From NCBI GenBank assembly GCA_044350425.1, contig JBILHS010000014.1, positions 4,844 to 68,843 of the forward strand: a DNA stretch of 64,000 nucleotides, written 5' to 3'. Position 1 is the first letter of the stretch. Each line of letters opens with the position of its first letter. Shown piece by piece: positions 42,097-51,174 of the stretch. The position numbers were made by a program, and so were the translations under genes. The notes under the pieces are model-generated. The model ran no database searches. It was given only the letters and a program-made list of their open reading frames with translations, and had not been told where the DNA came from. This DNA comes from M3007 sp044350425. Its GTDB lineage: Bacteria; Bacteroidota; Bacteroidia; Chitinophagales; Saprospiraceae.

Positions 42097-45000
42097 ATGA
42101 AGACCCGTACACTCTTCCTTGCCCTCATCGCCATTTTACTCGGTGTCTGGTATTTTGCCTCTAAAAATGGCAGCACTGGCGCCGAAATTGCCCGCCCCAA
42201 CGACCCCTGGGTATTCCGTTCAGTGATGGACAAACAACCCCGAATGATCACTTTTGCACTCAGCGACCAGCTTTGGGCTTCCTACTCTACCGACTCCTGC
42301 TCACTTTACAAAGTGTGGTCGGGCAGTGTAGATTTCACAGGGGCGGTGTACAATATGCGCCACGGCCCACAACCCATGAGCATTGGAGCGGCCTGGTTTG
42401 AAAACGCGCACAGACAGCCCTGGAGCGTTACCATGGGCGGCAAAACAGAAAACCCACGCACGGATTATAAAGGCCACCGTTACTCCAAAGATGGCCATGC
42501 CGAATTGATGTACGACCTCGTGCTGGCCGATGGTCAGCGTATCCGCATCAATGAGCGACCTGAGTTTGTGGACCGCGATCGGCAGACCGGCTTTGAACGC
42601 AGCTTCACGGTAGAAAATGCTCCGGCAGGCGCAACGGTTTCGATGCTATCCAACGCTGCTTCCATTGCAGCCACTACCAACATTGAGACCGATGGCACCT
42701 GGAAGCAAACCGACGTAAAAAAGCTGGATACCGAAGACAATCTTACAGCGCTGGCTGTTGACGGCTCCCTGACACTAAATTCGGGTGGAACCACGCATTT
42801 CAGGACGATGTTTATCAACAAACCCTTGATTCCGAATCCTTTCGATGCACTTCGACTGGCGCAGGAATCCGGCGAAACGGGCGGAAAAGCCATCAGTCCC
42901 GGCGAACGCGTCATGGCCAAAAGCGACTGCCGTACCTGCCACAATCCACAGGTTCAAACGGTAGGGCCGGGCTACAAACAGATTGCTGAACGCTACAAAA
43001 ACACGCCTGAAAATCTCGAACTGCTGTCCCAAAAAGTCATGAAAGGAGGCGCCGGTGTATGGGGCGCTGCGGCCATGAGTGCCCACCCGGACCTTCAGCC
43101 GGAAGATGCCAAGGCTATGATCAACTATGTGCTTTCGCTGGACGAGGGCGAAGATGATGGGGAAGGTGGCGCTTCGGCCAAAAGCCTGGCTGAGATTCCG
43201 GAAAATCAGTGGATTAAGGCTGATAAGGCCATTGGCGACAAGGATCTTTCTCCCGGATTGCTGATCAAAGTATGGACTTCTGAGAAGCCCCTGACCAAGT
43301 TGGCCGATGCAAATTTTGAAGCAAGACCTGTCCTGGTGGCCACTACTGCCAAAATTGAAGCCGGAGCCGAAGACTTTGGTGATCTCAAAGACAATTTCGC
43401 GGTGCAAGGCACGGGGTATCTTTTCCTGGAAAAGGATGACAATGTAGTATTCCAGCTCGCCAGCGATGATGGCAGCCGTTTGTTTGTAGATGGTCAGGAG
43501 ATCATTACCCATGATGGTCCGCACGGCATGGAACCCAAAGAAGCCGAAATTGCGCTTCGGGCTGGTTATCACCCGATTCGTTTTGATTATTTCCAGGGCG
43601 GTGGAGGCCGGGGCATCGTATTGAAATGGACCCGTTTTGGCACCGTAGGTTTCAAAGTGCTTGGTGAAGGCAGTTTTTACCACAAGAAATCCGAGAATGT
43701 GGATGGCATGAAGGCCATGTCAAAAATCGCAAATGCCATTCCTGGCGACGTTGCACCGCTGACGGAAGTACACCCGGCCTACGACCTCTCTCAGGCGCGT
43801 CCTGAAGGCTTTTTGCCTAAAGTAGCGGGCATGGACTTCTTACCCGACGGACGCCTGGTAGTTTCTACCTGGGATGCCAGTGGCGCGGTGTACCTTTTAG
43901 AGAACGTATCCTCCGGCGATCCAAAAAAGATCAAAGTAAAACGGATCGCAGCCGGACTTGCCGAGCCTCTGGGCGTAAAAGTAGTGGATGGCGTGATCTA
44001 CGTCCTTCAAAAACAGGAACTGACCAAGCTGGTGGATACCGATGGCGACGATATCATTGATGAATACCAGTGTTTTGCAAAAGGCTGGCGGGCCTCTGCT
44101 AATTTTCACGAATTTGCTTTTGGCCTGGTCTACAAAGAAGGCTATTTCTACGCCGCCTTGGCCATTGCCATCAATCCGGGCGGTGCAAGTACTCGGCCAC
44201 AGGGCCTGGATCGTGGTAAAGTGGTGAAAATCAGCGCCAAAGATGGCAGTATTGAATTTATTGCACGTGGCCTTAGAACGCCCGACGGCGTAGGGATTGG
44301 GCCTGACGGTGAAATTTTTATTGCCGACAATCAGGGAGACTGGCTGCCCTCTTCCAAGATCCTGCATGTGAAGCCGGGTGCATTCTATAATTCATTTGCG
44401 GTGGACAGCGCGACGGTGGCGCAGATACCCATCCAACAGCCTGTGGTCTGGTTGCCCCAGGACGATATCGGCAACTCCCCCACCCAACCTACCGTCCTCA
44501 ATGACGGCCCCTATAAGAATCAACTGATCCACGGAGATGTCTGCTATGGCGGTCTTCAGCGGGTATTTATGGAAAAGGTCAATGGGGATTACCAGGGCTG
44601 TGTGTTCCGTTTTTCGCAGGGATTGGAAGGCTCTACACACCGGCTGGTATGGGGGCCTGATGGCGCCTTGTACGTCGGCATGATCGGCGCTCCAGGCAAC
44701 TGGGGACAACAGGGAAAACTCTGGTACGGTCTGCAGCGGATGAAATACAATGGCAATTCGGTGTTTGAAATGCTGGCGGTGCGCGCGAAGACCAACGGAA
44801 TGGAAATAGAATTCACCGAGCCGCTACCGGAAGGCGCCGGCTGGGATATTTCCTCCTACCTCGTGAAACAATGGTGGTACAAACCGACGGTAAACTACGG
44901 CGGTCCCAAGATGGATGAGGAAAGTATGCAGGTAAAATCAGCCTCCGTTTCGGCCGACCGCAAAAAAGTCTTTCTGGAAATCCAGAACCTGAAACCGCAG

Positions 45001-45831
45001 CATCTGGTCTACATTCAATTGCGCAATTTGCCGCTTTCAGAACTCGGCCATGAGATCTGGACCACCGAAGCCTGGTACACCTTGAATGCAATTCCTGCAA
45101 ACGACGCAGGCGTGGTCAGTACAGCTCCAAGCATGACACCTCCTGCTGACAACACCTTGACGGAGCAAGAAAAACGCGCCGGTTGGCAACTGCTTTTTGA
45201 CGGCCAGACCATCAGCGGCTGGCATAATTATGGCAAAACCACCATGGGCAAGTCCTGGATCATTGAAGACAACTCGATCCATCTGGATGCAAAGGCGAAT
45301 CCGGATGGCGGTTGGCAGGCCCCGGATGGCGGTGATATTGTGAGTGCGGAGGAATATGGAGATTTCGAACTTTCGCTGGACTGGAAAATTGCGCCCTGTG
45401 GCAATTCCGGCGTCATTTATCACATTGTGGAAGACCCGGGCAAGTACGATTATCCCTGGAAGACCGGTCCCGAAATGCAGGTTCTGGACAATGCCTGTCA
45501 CCCGGATTCTAAATTTCCCAAGCACCGTGCAGGCGATCTTTACGACCTGATGGAATGTAAATACGTGACGGTAAAACCCGGCGGCGAATGGAACCATGCC
45601 CGGCTTGTTTTCAAAAAAGGAAAAGTGGAGCATTGGTTGAACAACCGAAAAGTAGTGGAACTTAAGATGTTTGAGGGCGGCAAACCGACCTCAAAATGGC
45701 TGGAGCTCATTGCCGGCAGTAAATTTCCAAAACTGAGCGGCGATTTCGGCCTTTCACAAAAAGGGCGGATCGCATTGCAGGATCATGGTGATCCGGTTTG
45801 GTATAAGAATATTAAGATCCGGAAGTTTTAG
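42097..45831 (+). CDS. Multidomain cytochrome c / PA14 / beta-propeller / DUF1080 protein
   Basis: The 1244-residue protein has an N-terminal signal sequence. The first ~270 residues are beta-rich and unassigned. Then come a class I cytochrome c domain (haem motif CRTCH at 278-282, Met ligand candidate in 'AAMSAHP' ~327) and a PA14-like domain (~400-540: 'FQLASDDGSRLFVDGQ', 'GYHPIRFDYFQGGG'). A soluble sugar-dehydrogenase-like propeller follows (~560-900: 'AGMDFLPDGRLVVSTW', 'RTPDGVGIGPDGEIFIADNQGDW'). The last domain is DUF1080 / 3-keto-disaccharide hydrolase-like (~1033-1244: 'LFDGQTISGWHNYG', 'NSGVIYHIVED'). Known parts suggest periplasmic oxidation of a sugar with electrons passed to haem, then cleavage of the 3-keto product. 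That combined pathway is inference. Confidence 0.88.
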   Translation: MKTRTLFLALIAILLGVWYFASKNGSTGAEIARPNDPWVFRSVMDKQPRMITFALSDQLWASYSTDSCSLYKVWSGSVDFTGAVYNMRHGPQPMSIGAAWFENAHRQPWSVTMGGKTENPRTDYKGHRYSKDGHAELMYDLVLADGQRIRINERPEFVDRDRQTGFERSFTVENAPAGATVSMLSNAASIAATTNIETDGTWKQTDVKKLDTEDNLTALAVDGSLTLNSGGTTHFRTMFINKPLIPNPFDALRLAQESGETGGKAISPGERVMAKSDCRTCHNPQVQTVGPGYKQIAERYKNTPENLELLSQKVMKGGAGVWGAAAMSAHPDLQPEDAKAMINYVLSLDEGEDDGEGGASAKSLAEIPENQWIKADKAIGDKDLSPGLLIKVWTSEKPLTKLADANFEARPVLVATTAKIEAGAEDFGDLKDNFAVQGTGYLFLEKDDNVVFQLASDDGSRLFVDGQEIITHDGPHGMEPKEAEIALRAGYHPIRFDYFQGGGGRGIVLKWTRFGTVGFKVLGEGSFYHKKSENVDGMKAMSKIANAIPGDVAPLTEVHPAYDLSQARPEGFLPKVAGMDFLPDGRLVVSTWDASGAVYLLENVSSGDPKKIKVKRIAAGLAEPLGVKVVDGVIYVLQKQELTKLVDTDGDDIIDEYQCFAKGWRASANFHEFAFGLVYKEGYFYAALAIAINPGGASTRPQGLDRGKVVKISAKDGSIEFIARGLRTPDGVGIGPDGEIFIADNQGDWLPSSKILHVKPGAFYNSFAVDSATVAQIPIQQPVVWLPQDDIGNSPTQPTVLNDGPYKNQLIHGDVCYGGLQRVFMEKVNGDYQGCVFRFSQGLEGSTHRLVWGPDGALYVGMIGAPGNWGQQGKLWYGLQRMKYNGNSVFEMLAVRAKTNGMEIEFTEPLPEGAGWDISSYLVKQWWYKPTVNYGGPKMDEESMQVKSASVSADRKKVFLEIQNLKPQHLVYIQLRNLPLSELGHEIWTTEAWYTLNAIPANDAGVVSTAPSMTPPADNTLTEQEKRAGWQLLFDGQTISGWHNYGKTTMGKSWIIEDNSIHLDAKANPDGGWQAPDGGDIVSAEEYGDFELSLDWKIAPCGNSGVIYHIVEDPGKYDYPWKTGPEMQVLDNACHPDSKFPKHRAGDLYDLMECKYVTVKPGGEWNHARLVFKKGKVEHWLNNRKVVELKMFEGGKPTSKWLELIAGSKFPKLSGDFGLSQKGRIALQDHGDPVWYKNIKIRKF

Positions 45832-45868
45832 AAAATGGGGGTGCGACTGGTAGTCGCACCCCCATTTT
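45832..45868. terminator. Bidirectional rho-independent terminator
   Basis: A perfect 16-bp stem AAAATGGGGGTGCGAC / GTCGCACCCCCATTTT with a 5-nt loop sits right after the stop at 45831 and 2 bp before the convergent stop at 45870. A and T flanks on each side give U-tracts in both directions. Confidence 0.92.
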
Positions 45869-45869
45869 T

Positions 45870-46886
45870 TCAACATCCTCCATTGAGCGGAACAGCATAG
45901 ATCACCTGGCCAGAAACAGACAAATTGAACACCTTATCCTTGATGGAGGGAAGTATCAATTGCCAGGTTTTGCCCCGGTCGGCGGAACGAAAAATGCCGT
46001 TCGGATGGCCGCAAAAGAAGTATTCGCCCACCTGTTTGATGGAAGCAATATTAGCGTGTGGCGGAATTCCAGCATCAATGGCCTGCCAGGTTTTGCCACC
46101 GTCGCTGGAAATGCGCACTCTCCGGGTCTCGGACTCGGTATTGTAAGTGATGGCAGCGAACCCGCCCTGGATGACTTCCACTGCAATGCCCACACCACCT
46201 TCAGAAATAACCGTCTCCCAGTGTTCTCCCTGGTCGGTCGAGCGCAATATCCCCCCTTGGTTGGTGCAAAGAAGTACGCCTTCTGACTCCACCATGTGGA
46301 TCATCCAGCCATCCTCATAGACGTGTTTCCAGGTTTTCCCCTGATCGGCGGATTTGTAAATGCCGTTGTCGGTCCCGATGAAAAGGGTTCCGTTGAGTGT
46401 TTCCATGATGGTACGAAATGGGCGAGCCTGGATTTTCAGATCAGCAAACACAGGCGTCCATATACCCTTTGATATGCTTTGAAAAAAACCGTTCTGATTG
46501 CTATAGGCATACAGACCGGTTCGGCCGGGGTAGACCCCTGAGAAATGGTCCATCAGCTGCATCTCATTTTCCCAGACAGGGGCTGTAGTGGTGCTCTTGC
46601 TGCGGTACAGTCCGGATTCCGCACCTAAAATAACTTCCCCGTGCTGCGTCAAAAAATAATCCACCGGCAAACCGCCGGGTAATCCCGCGCTGACATCCTG
46701 CCAGGTCTGCCCACCGTCGATGGATTGAAAAACGATGTTGGTAGTTGGTTGCGCTGCTGTCTCAGGCTTCTGTTGGTACTCTGAAAAAGCAAGATTGGCC
46801 TCCATTTGAGGAGCGTTTTCGTGCATGGACTGGCAGGCGACGAAGGATTGAAAAAAGAGCAAAAAAGCGAGCATGTGTAAGTACAT
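45870..46886 (-). CDS. BNR/YCF48-type beta-propeller lipoprotein
   Basis: The 338-residue protein has a lipoprotein signal ('FQSFVACQS') and then repeated Asp-box units: 'SIDGGQTWQDV', 'SADQGKTWKHV', 'STDQGEHWETV', 'SSDGGKTWQAI' and 'SADRGKTWQLI'. The S-x-D-x-G-x-T-W pattern is that of sialidase/BNR repeats and of YCF48-like photosystem assembly propellers. No catalytic residues of sialidases are evident, so it is probably a binding or assembly propeller exposed on the envelope. Confidence 0.85.
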   Translation of the reverse strand: MYLHMLAFLLFFQSFVACQSMHENAPQMEANLAFSEYQQKPETAAQPTTNIVFQSIDGGQTWQDVSAGLPGGLPVDYFLTQHGEVILGAESGLYRSKSTTTAPVWENEMQLMDHFSGVYPGRTGLYAYSNQNGFFQSISKGIWTPVFADLKIQARPFRTIMETLNGTLFIGTDNGIYKSADQGKTWKHVYEDGWMIHMVESEGVLLCTNQGGILRSTDQGEHWETVISEGGVGIAVEVIQGGFAAITYNTESETRRVRISSDGGKTWQAIDAGIPPHANIASIKQVGEYFFCGHPNGIFRSADRGKTWQLILPSIKDKVFNLSVSGQVIYAVPLNGGC

Positions 46887-47015
46887 AACGATGTTGGGTT
46901 AGTGAAACAATGCTGCAAAAGAACGGTCTGGCAGAGACCGGGCAGCTTTTGGGCTGTAAAACAATGTAACGGATTTGTAAAAGGATGGAAACAGGCTTCT
47001 GGACATTTGGACATC

Positions 47016-47066
47016 GGACTTGCATCCTAAAAAATTGAAAATCATGCACTTGCTGAATCATGTCTA
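47016..47066. repeat. Dispersed repeat copy 1 (GGACTTGCATCCTAAAAAATTG..)
   Basis: About 51 bp from GGACTTGCA to CATGTCTA match 54468-54518 at roughly 42 positions, sharing CTAAAAAATTGAAAA and CATGCACTT. It lies in the 46887-47200 gap. Weak complementary GGACATTT / TTGG words flank it. The remaining gap has no gene. Confidence 0.7.
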
Positions 47067-47200
47067 ACGTCCAATATCAATGTGCAATGGCCATTTTATC
47101 AATGGATCCTCTTGGTGAATCGTATCTTCGTTCAAATATGCTACGAGATTATTCATTTTTTCCTCTACCACTCCCTGGCCACGTGGAGGAGTATAAATAA

Positions 47201-48422
47201 TTTAGAAAGGGCACACATTTTTCAAGTAAACACCTCATTGAAGTTCTTTGAAATATTGGATAAGAAAATAAGGACGCCTTCGCAGTTTTTCCTGATAGCC
47301 AGTTGAGCGATCGAAATTGGGTCGATTTTGCGAAGTCTGTCTTTTCGCACGATCAATTCGGTCCTATGCAGAGGTTCTTTTTCTTTAATGAACAAGCCCA
47401 TGCAAAAACAGAGAATGAATGAGCATGCGACCACAATAATCAGGTTAGCCAGTTTTACAGGGCATTTCAGCCGGGTCTTGTGGATGTAAAAGCCTGCAGA
47501 CTTAAGGTGCTTAAACAATGTTTCAATCTTGAATCGTCGTTTGTAGTAATGACAGGCCTCGTAGCCCAATTCCAGATTTGTCAAAAGGAAAAGCGGTTTT
47601 GAATACCCTTTTCCCCGCCCATACACGGCGTTTGCCAGTGGCAATGCGCCCTCGATGAAGCAAATGCGTTGGGTGGTTTGGATGGAATCAAAGCGGGCGA
47701 CATCGCCGTCGAAATCGATGAGGCGATCCGAAGATGTCCTAACCACAAACGACCAATCATTGTCACAGCACCACTGCCGCAGGCCCTGACCGTCAAATTC
47801 TCCGTCACCCAAAAGCACGATTCGGCACCCCGTGGGACAAATTCGGGCGACCATTTTGAGCAGATCAGTGTGTATTTCCTCAGGGAAATGTCCTTTTTCT
47901 CCCTTTTTAACAACCCACGCTACCGGAATAGCAAAGTCCCTGCACAAGACCGAAAGCATCCGTGTAGTGTTAGCCGAGCCTGTTTGGCTGCCGTCTATGA
48001 CGAATACAATCTCGCCTTTGGTCGACAAACCCTGTAAAAAGTGCCTCACAAAGGGCATGTAAAAAGTCTGCCAGTCCGTCCATTTGTTGTTCAACCAACG
48101 CTTAGCCTGTTGCAGCAAGCTGGACTTCTTCCGTGCACGATAAGCCTCTGTGGATTCACTTATACTCTCCAAGCGGCAGTGCCCGTTGTGGATACATGCA
48201 TGAATCAGGCTGGCCGTCAGGCAAACTCGCCTGCACATCTGACCATTATTGGACCCGGGTGTAACCCGTTGTGAAAAATCGAAGATATCTTTGTGGGCAC
48301 TTCGGCGCATGGAAGGGGGGATTTATGCGTGAGAAATACAAGTTTCCCCTCCATTTTTCTTTTCCGACATTTCAAAGAACTATAACCGGTTTGTTCACCG
48401 GAAAATGTATACCCTTTCTAAA
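47201..48422 (-). mobile_element. IS4-family insertion sequence (~1.22 kb)
   Basis: Terminal inverted repeats TTTAGAAAGGGCACACATTTTT (left) and TTTAGAAAGGGTATACATTTTCC (right end, reverse complement; compare the first 20 bases) match at about 19 of 22 positions and bracket one transposase gene. No convincing target duplication is visible. Insertion is between the BNR lipoprotein gene and the 3' end of the T9SS cargo gene at 48441, leaving both intact. Confidence 0.8.
47222..48310 (-). CDS. IS4-family DDE transposase
   Basis: The 362-residue protein carries the three acidic positions of the DDE domain: 'FVIDGSQTGSA' (first Asp), 'LLGDGEFDGQ' (second Asp) and the C-terminal signature 'YYKRRFKIETLFKHLK', which is exactly Y-x2-R-x3-E-x6-K of the IS4 family. 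It looks intact and full-length, so the element may be active. The start is the ATG at 48308-48310. Confidence 0.93.
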   Translation of the reverse strand: MRRSAHKDIFDFSQRVTPGSNNGQMCRRVCLTASLIHACIHNGHCRLESISESTEAYRARKKSSLLQQAKRWLNNKWTDWQTFYMPFVRHFLQGLSTKGEIVFVIDGSQTGSANTTRMLSVLCRDFAIPVAWVVKKGEKGHFPEEIHTDLLKMVARICPTGCRIVLLGDGEFDGQGLRQWCCDNDWSFVVRTSSDRLIDFDGDVARFDSIQTTQRICFIEGALPLANAVYGRGKGYSKPLFLLTNLELGYEACHYYKRRFKIETLFKHLKSAGFYIHKTRLKCPVKLANLIIVVACSFILCFCMGLFIKEKEPLHRTELIVRKDRLRKIDPISIAQLAIRKNCEGVLIFLSNISKNFNEVFT

Positions 48423-48440
48423 AAACTGAACAACATCTAC

Positions 48441-49691
48441 TCATTGTTTCAGGATTTTGTCCCTCCCGACCAGTTGACCCTCCCGCCAAAATTCAAGCAC
48501 ATAAAAACCCTGGTCTAAAAACCCCAGATCCAGGGTTTCCGGCACTTCTTTTAAGGTCAAAACCGTTTGCCCAAGCTGATTTATGATGCGCAAAAGATCC
48601 GGTTTTTTAGGATCGGAATAATAAAATCGCACCGTTTGTGAGAAGGGATTGGGATGCAATTCAAAGGATGCTTCCAAGCTATCTGCCTCATTTGCACTAA
48701 CACTTCCCGGCACCCAGGGACTGAAATCAAAACTTCGAACGGACTCCCCTACGATCGTCACACCATTGAATTTCGTGACCTCATTGGAAATATACCCGGA
48801 GCGATTGCCGTCAAACCCAATGCTTTCAACCTGCCCGATCTGAAGCGCTGTACCAAGTTCTATGCGACGTTTATTGCCTGCGAAAAACTGGTCTGTCCCT
48901 GCCGGCCAATCCCAAAGCAACCAGCAAAAAACGGTCGGGATAAAAGGCCGGAGGTCATAGCCGACCAGCGCAATGAGTTTCTGGTCGGGCGAAAGCGCAG
49001 CCCCGGTGATGAGGCCTTGTGCGTCAAAGGTTTCAAGTTTGTCGGCCACATTGGATGCCGGATTCACCACATAATGAACGGTGTTGTAATTGCGGCGACT
49101 TTTGGTAAACAGCTGAATGCGGCCGTTGTAAAAGATCATAGCTTCACAATCGAAGACCGTGCTGTCTTCTGGCTGCGCGGTGTAATTGGTTTGATCCGCA
49201 TAGGAAAAGGGCAAAAAGGACCACTCAAACTCCTGCACCGTTTCGGAGTTGCTGTTGCCAATCCAGGAAAGTGGAACGATGTAGATCCCGAGGTTTTGTC
49301 GGTCGTTGCTGTTGTTGCCAAAATCGCCGATGTAGAGTTGGGTGCCGTCGCTGGCGATATCCTCCCAGTCCTTATTTTTGGCATTTTTGAGGGTAATTTT
49401 TTGAAAAACATCCCCTGATTCAGGATCAAGCCTGAAAAATTCTTCGTCGAAACCACTGTCGCTGTGTCCCCACCACCGGGTGCCTGCTTGGGTAAGTCCG
49501 CTGATCTCTTTCAAATCATTGGGCAGGTTGGCTTTAAAGATTGGAGCATAGTTCGTAACCGGGTAGAGACAGGAACCGTCGTTGCTCGTTGCTAATGCGT
49601 TAAAATTGATAGCCTGCGGATCGGGGCAGCCAGGCTGGGCAAGGACTGGGCTAACCCAAAGCAGGATAATAAAGCGTGCGATACATTTCAT
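48441..49691 (-). CDS. T9SS-sorted secreted beta-propeller-like protein
   Basis: The 416-residue protein has a signal peptide ('MKCIARFIILLWVSPVLAQ') and a short Cys-bearing module 'GCPDPQAINFNALATSNDGSC', cut here as a landmark; it is the common Bacteroidota 'CxDPxAxNYNPxA..GSC' unit. A propeller-like domain follows with 'GHSDSGFDEEFFRLD' and 'DWEDIASDGTQLYIGDFGNN'. The last ~80 residues are a T9SS sorting domain ('LHPNPFSQTVRFYY'). It is probably extracellular. No catalytic site is recognised. Confidence 0.85.
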   Translation of the reverse strand: MKCIARFIILLWVSPVLAQPGCPDPQAINFNALATSNDGSCLYPVTNYAPIFKANLPNDLKEISGLTQAGTRWWGHSDSGFDEEFFRLDPESGDVFQKITLKNAKNKDWEDIASDGTQLYIGDFGNNSNDRQNLGIYIVPLSWIGNSNSETVQEFEWSFLPFSYADQTNYTAQPEDSTVFDCEAMIFYNGRIQLFTKSRRNYNTVHYVVNPASNVADKLETFDAQGLITGAALSPDQKLIALVGYDLRPFIPTVFCWLLWDWPAGTDQFFAGNKRRIELGTALQIGQVESIGFDGNRSGYISNEVTKFNGVTIVGESVRSFDFSPWVPGSVSANEADSLEASFELHPNPFSQTVRFYYSDPKKPDLLRIINQLGQTVLTLKEVPETLDLGFLDQGFYVLEFWREGQLVGRDKILKQ

Positions 49692-49828
49692 GTGGACGAA
49701 TTTTGGTCGAAAGGAATGAAATTCGTGTCATCGGGCAAAGCTTTTTACCTTTTTTGCCTAAAAAGCGGCGACTTAGCCCGACGTTTGCCCTATCGTTTTA
49801 TCAACAGACTTAAATTCAGGTTTCCAAC

Positions 49829-51154
49829 ATGGCTCGATTGCTTTACCTCGCTTTACTCGCGCTCGGCTCGCTTGCCTGCACCCGCGCTGAACTGCTTTCC
49901 AATACCGCCCCCGAAAACACACCGCCACCCTCGTCGGTGGAATGTGATACCTGCAACTACCCCATTGTAATGGTGCATGGTTTTCTTGCCTCCGGCGATA
50001 CCTGGACAAAATTTCACCAGCTTTTTACCTCCAATGGTTATAAATGGAGATCCCTTTACGCCTTCGACTGGAACAGTCTGAACCAGTTGGGCGGCGGCAA
50101 CACCCAGTTGCTGGACCAGTTCATTGATAAAGTACTGGCGGAAACAGGCGCCACTCAGGTGCGGCTCATGGGTCATAGTGCCGGGGGCGGGGTTTGCTAC
50201 ACCTACCTTTCCGATGCTTCCCGGGCGGCCAAAGTAGATGGCTACGTCCACATTGGCGCTTCCGTACAACCTGGTCCGGCGGGTCCCGGCGGCACCGAGG
50301 CCACACTCAACCTTTGGAGTCCCGACGACGAGGTCGCGAACAATGGCGACATCACCGGCGCCACCAACGCCATGATCCCCGGCAAAGACCACTATCAGAT
50401 CGCCACGAGCAAAGAATCTTTTGCGGCTGTCTGGCAGTTTTTCCACAACAGTCCACCGGCCAACCCTGACATTACGCCGCAGGGCCCGCTGGTTTGCATT
50501 GCAGGGAAAGTGCTTTATTTTGGAGAAAACACCCCGCTGGAAAACGCGAAAGTGGAGATCTGGGAGGTAGATCCCGCTACCGGAGCGCGCGTGGGCAATG
50601 CCCCGGATTTTACTTTTATGACCAACGCCGAAGGTAAATATGGCCCTGAAAACATCAAGGCAAACACCACGTTTGAATTTGTGGCCACCCCGCCGAATTC
50701 AAGTCAGCGCGTTATCCACTACTTCCGGGAAGGTATTACCCACTTGAATAGCCTGGTTTATTTGCGCACCATTCCGCCGCCGCCATCGCTTGCGGGACTA
50801 CTGCTGGCTGGATTGCCGAAGGTGGACAATCAAACCGTCGTGAATGTTTTTACCGCCAGTCAGGCTGTGATCAATGGGCGTGATATCCTCACGGCTGCCG
50901 GTTCAGAATTGTCGACCGCACAATACGCGCCTCCTTCCAAAACAGCCATCACCTATTTTCTGTACGACGACGGCGACAGTCAGACCGAACTTACCCCTGT
51001 GGGCACCTTCGGCGGTTTCCCGTTTTTGAACGGGGTGGACATGTTTTTCCCTACGGTTGCGCCGGGCAGTATCCCGATCATCATGAACGGACGGACGGTG
51101 CAGGTGCGAAACATTAAGTCTTCGGCAGGCGTGGTTGTAGGAGTGTTTGATTAA
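49829..51154 (+). CDS. Secreted lipase-like alpha/beta hydrolase, lipoprotein
   Basis: The 441-residue protein has a lipobox ('LGSLACTRA'). The alpha/beta hydrolase core has the oxyanion segment 'PIVMVHGFLASGDTW', the nucleophile elbow 'LMGHSAGGG' (Ser ~115) and likely acid and His in 'SPDDEV' and 'GKDHYQI'. After ~residue 215 a carboxypeptidase-regulatory-like Ig domain ('GKVLYFGENTPLENAKVEIW') and a further beta domain follow. The N-terminal part resembles bacterial triacylglycerol lipases and related esterases. The accessory domains may mediate surface or substrate binding. Confidence 0.83.
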   Translation: MARLLYLALLALGSLACTRAELLSNTAPENTPPPSSVECDTCNYPIVMVHGFLASGDTWTKFHQLFTSNGYKWRSLYAFDWNSLNQLGGGNTQLLDQFIDKVLAETGATQVRLMGHSAGGGVCYTYLSDASRAAKVDGYVHIGASVQPGPAGPGGTEATLNLWSPDDEVANNGDITGATNAMIPGKDHYQIATSKESFAAVWQFFHNSPPANPDITPQGPLVCIAGKVLYFGENTPLENAKVEIWEVDPATGARVGNAPDFTFMTNAEGKYGPENIKANTTFEFVATPPNSSQRVIHYFREGITHLNSLVYLRTIPPPPSLAGLLLAGLPKVDNQTVVNVFTASQAVINGRDILTAAGSELSTAQYAPPSKTAITYFLYDDGDSQTELTPVGTFGGFPFLNGVDMFFPTVAPGSIPIIMNGRTVQVRNIKSSAGVVVGVFD

Positions 51155-51174
51155 AAACACCAACTTTGCGCCCC

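Noticed and set aside
45870..46886. Sialidase annotation for the BNR-repeat lipoprotein
   Set aside because: Only Asp-box repeats are present; the catalytic Arg triad and FRIP-type motif of sialidases are not seen.
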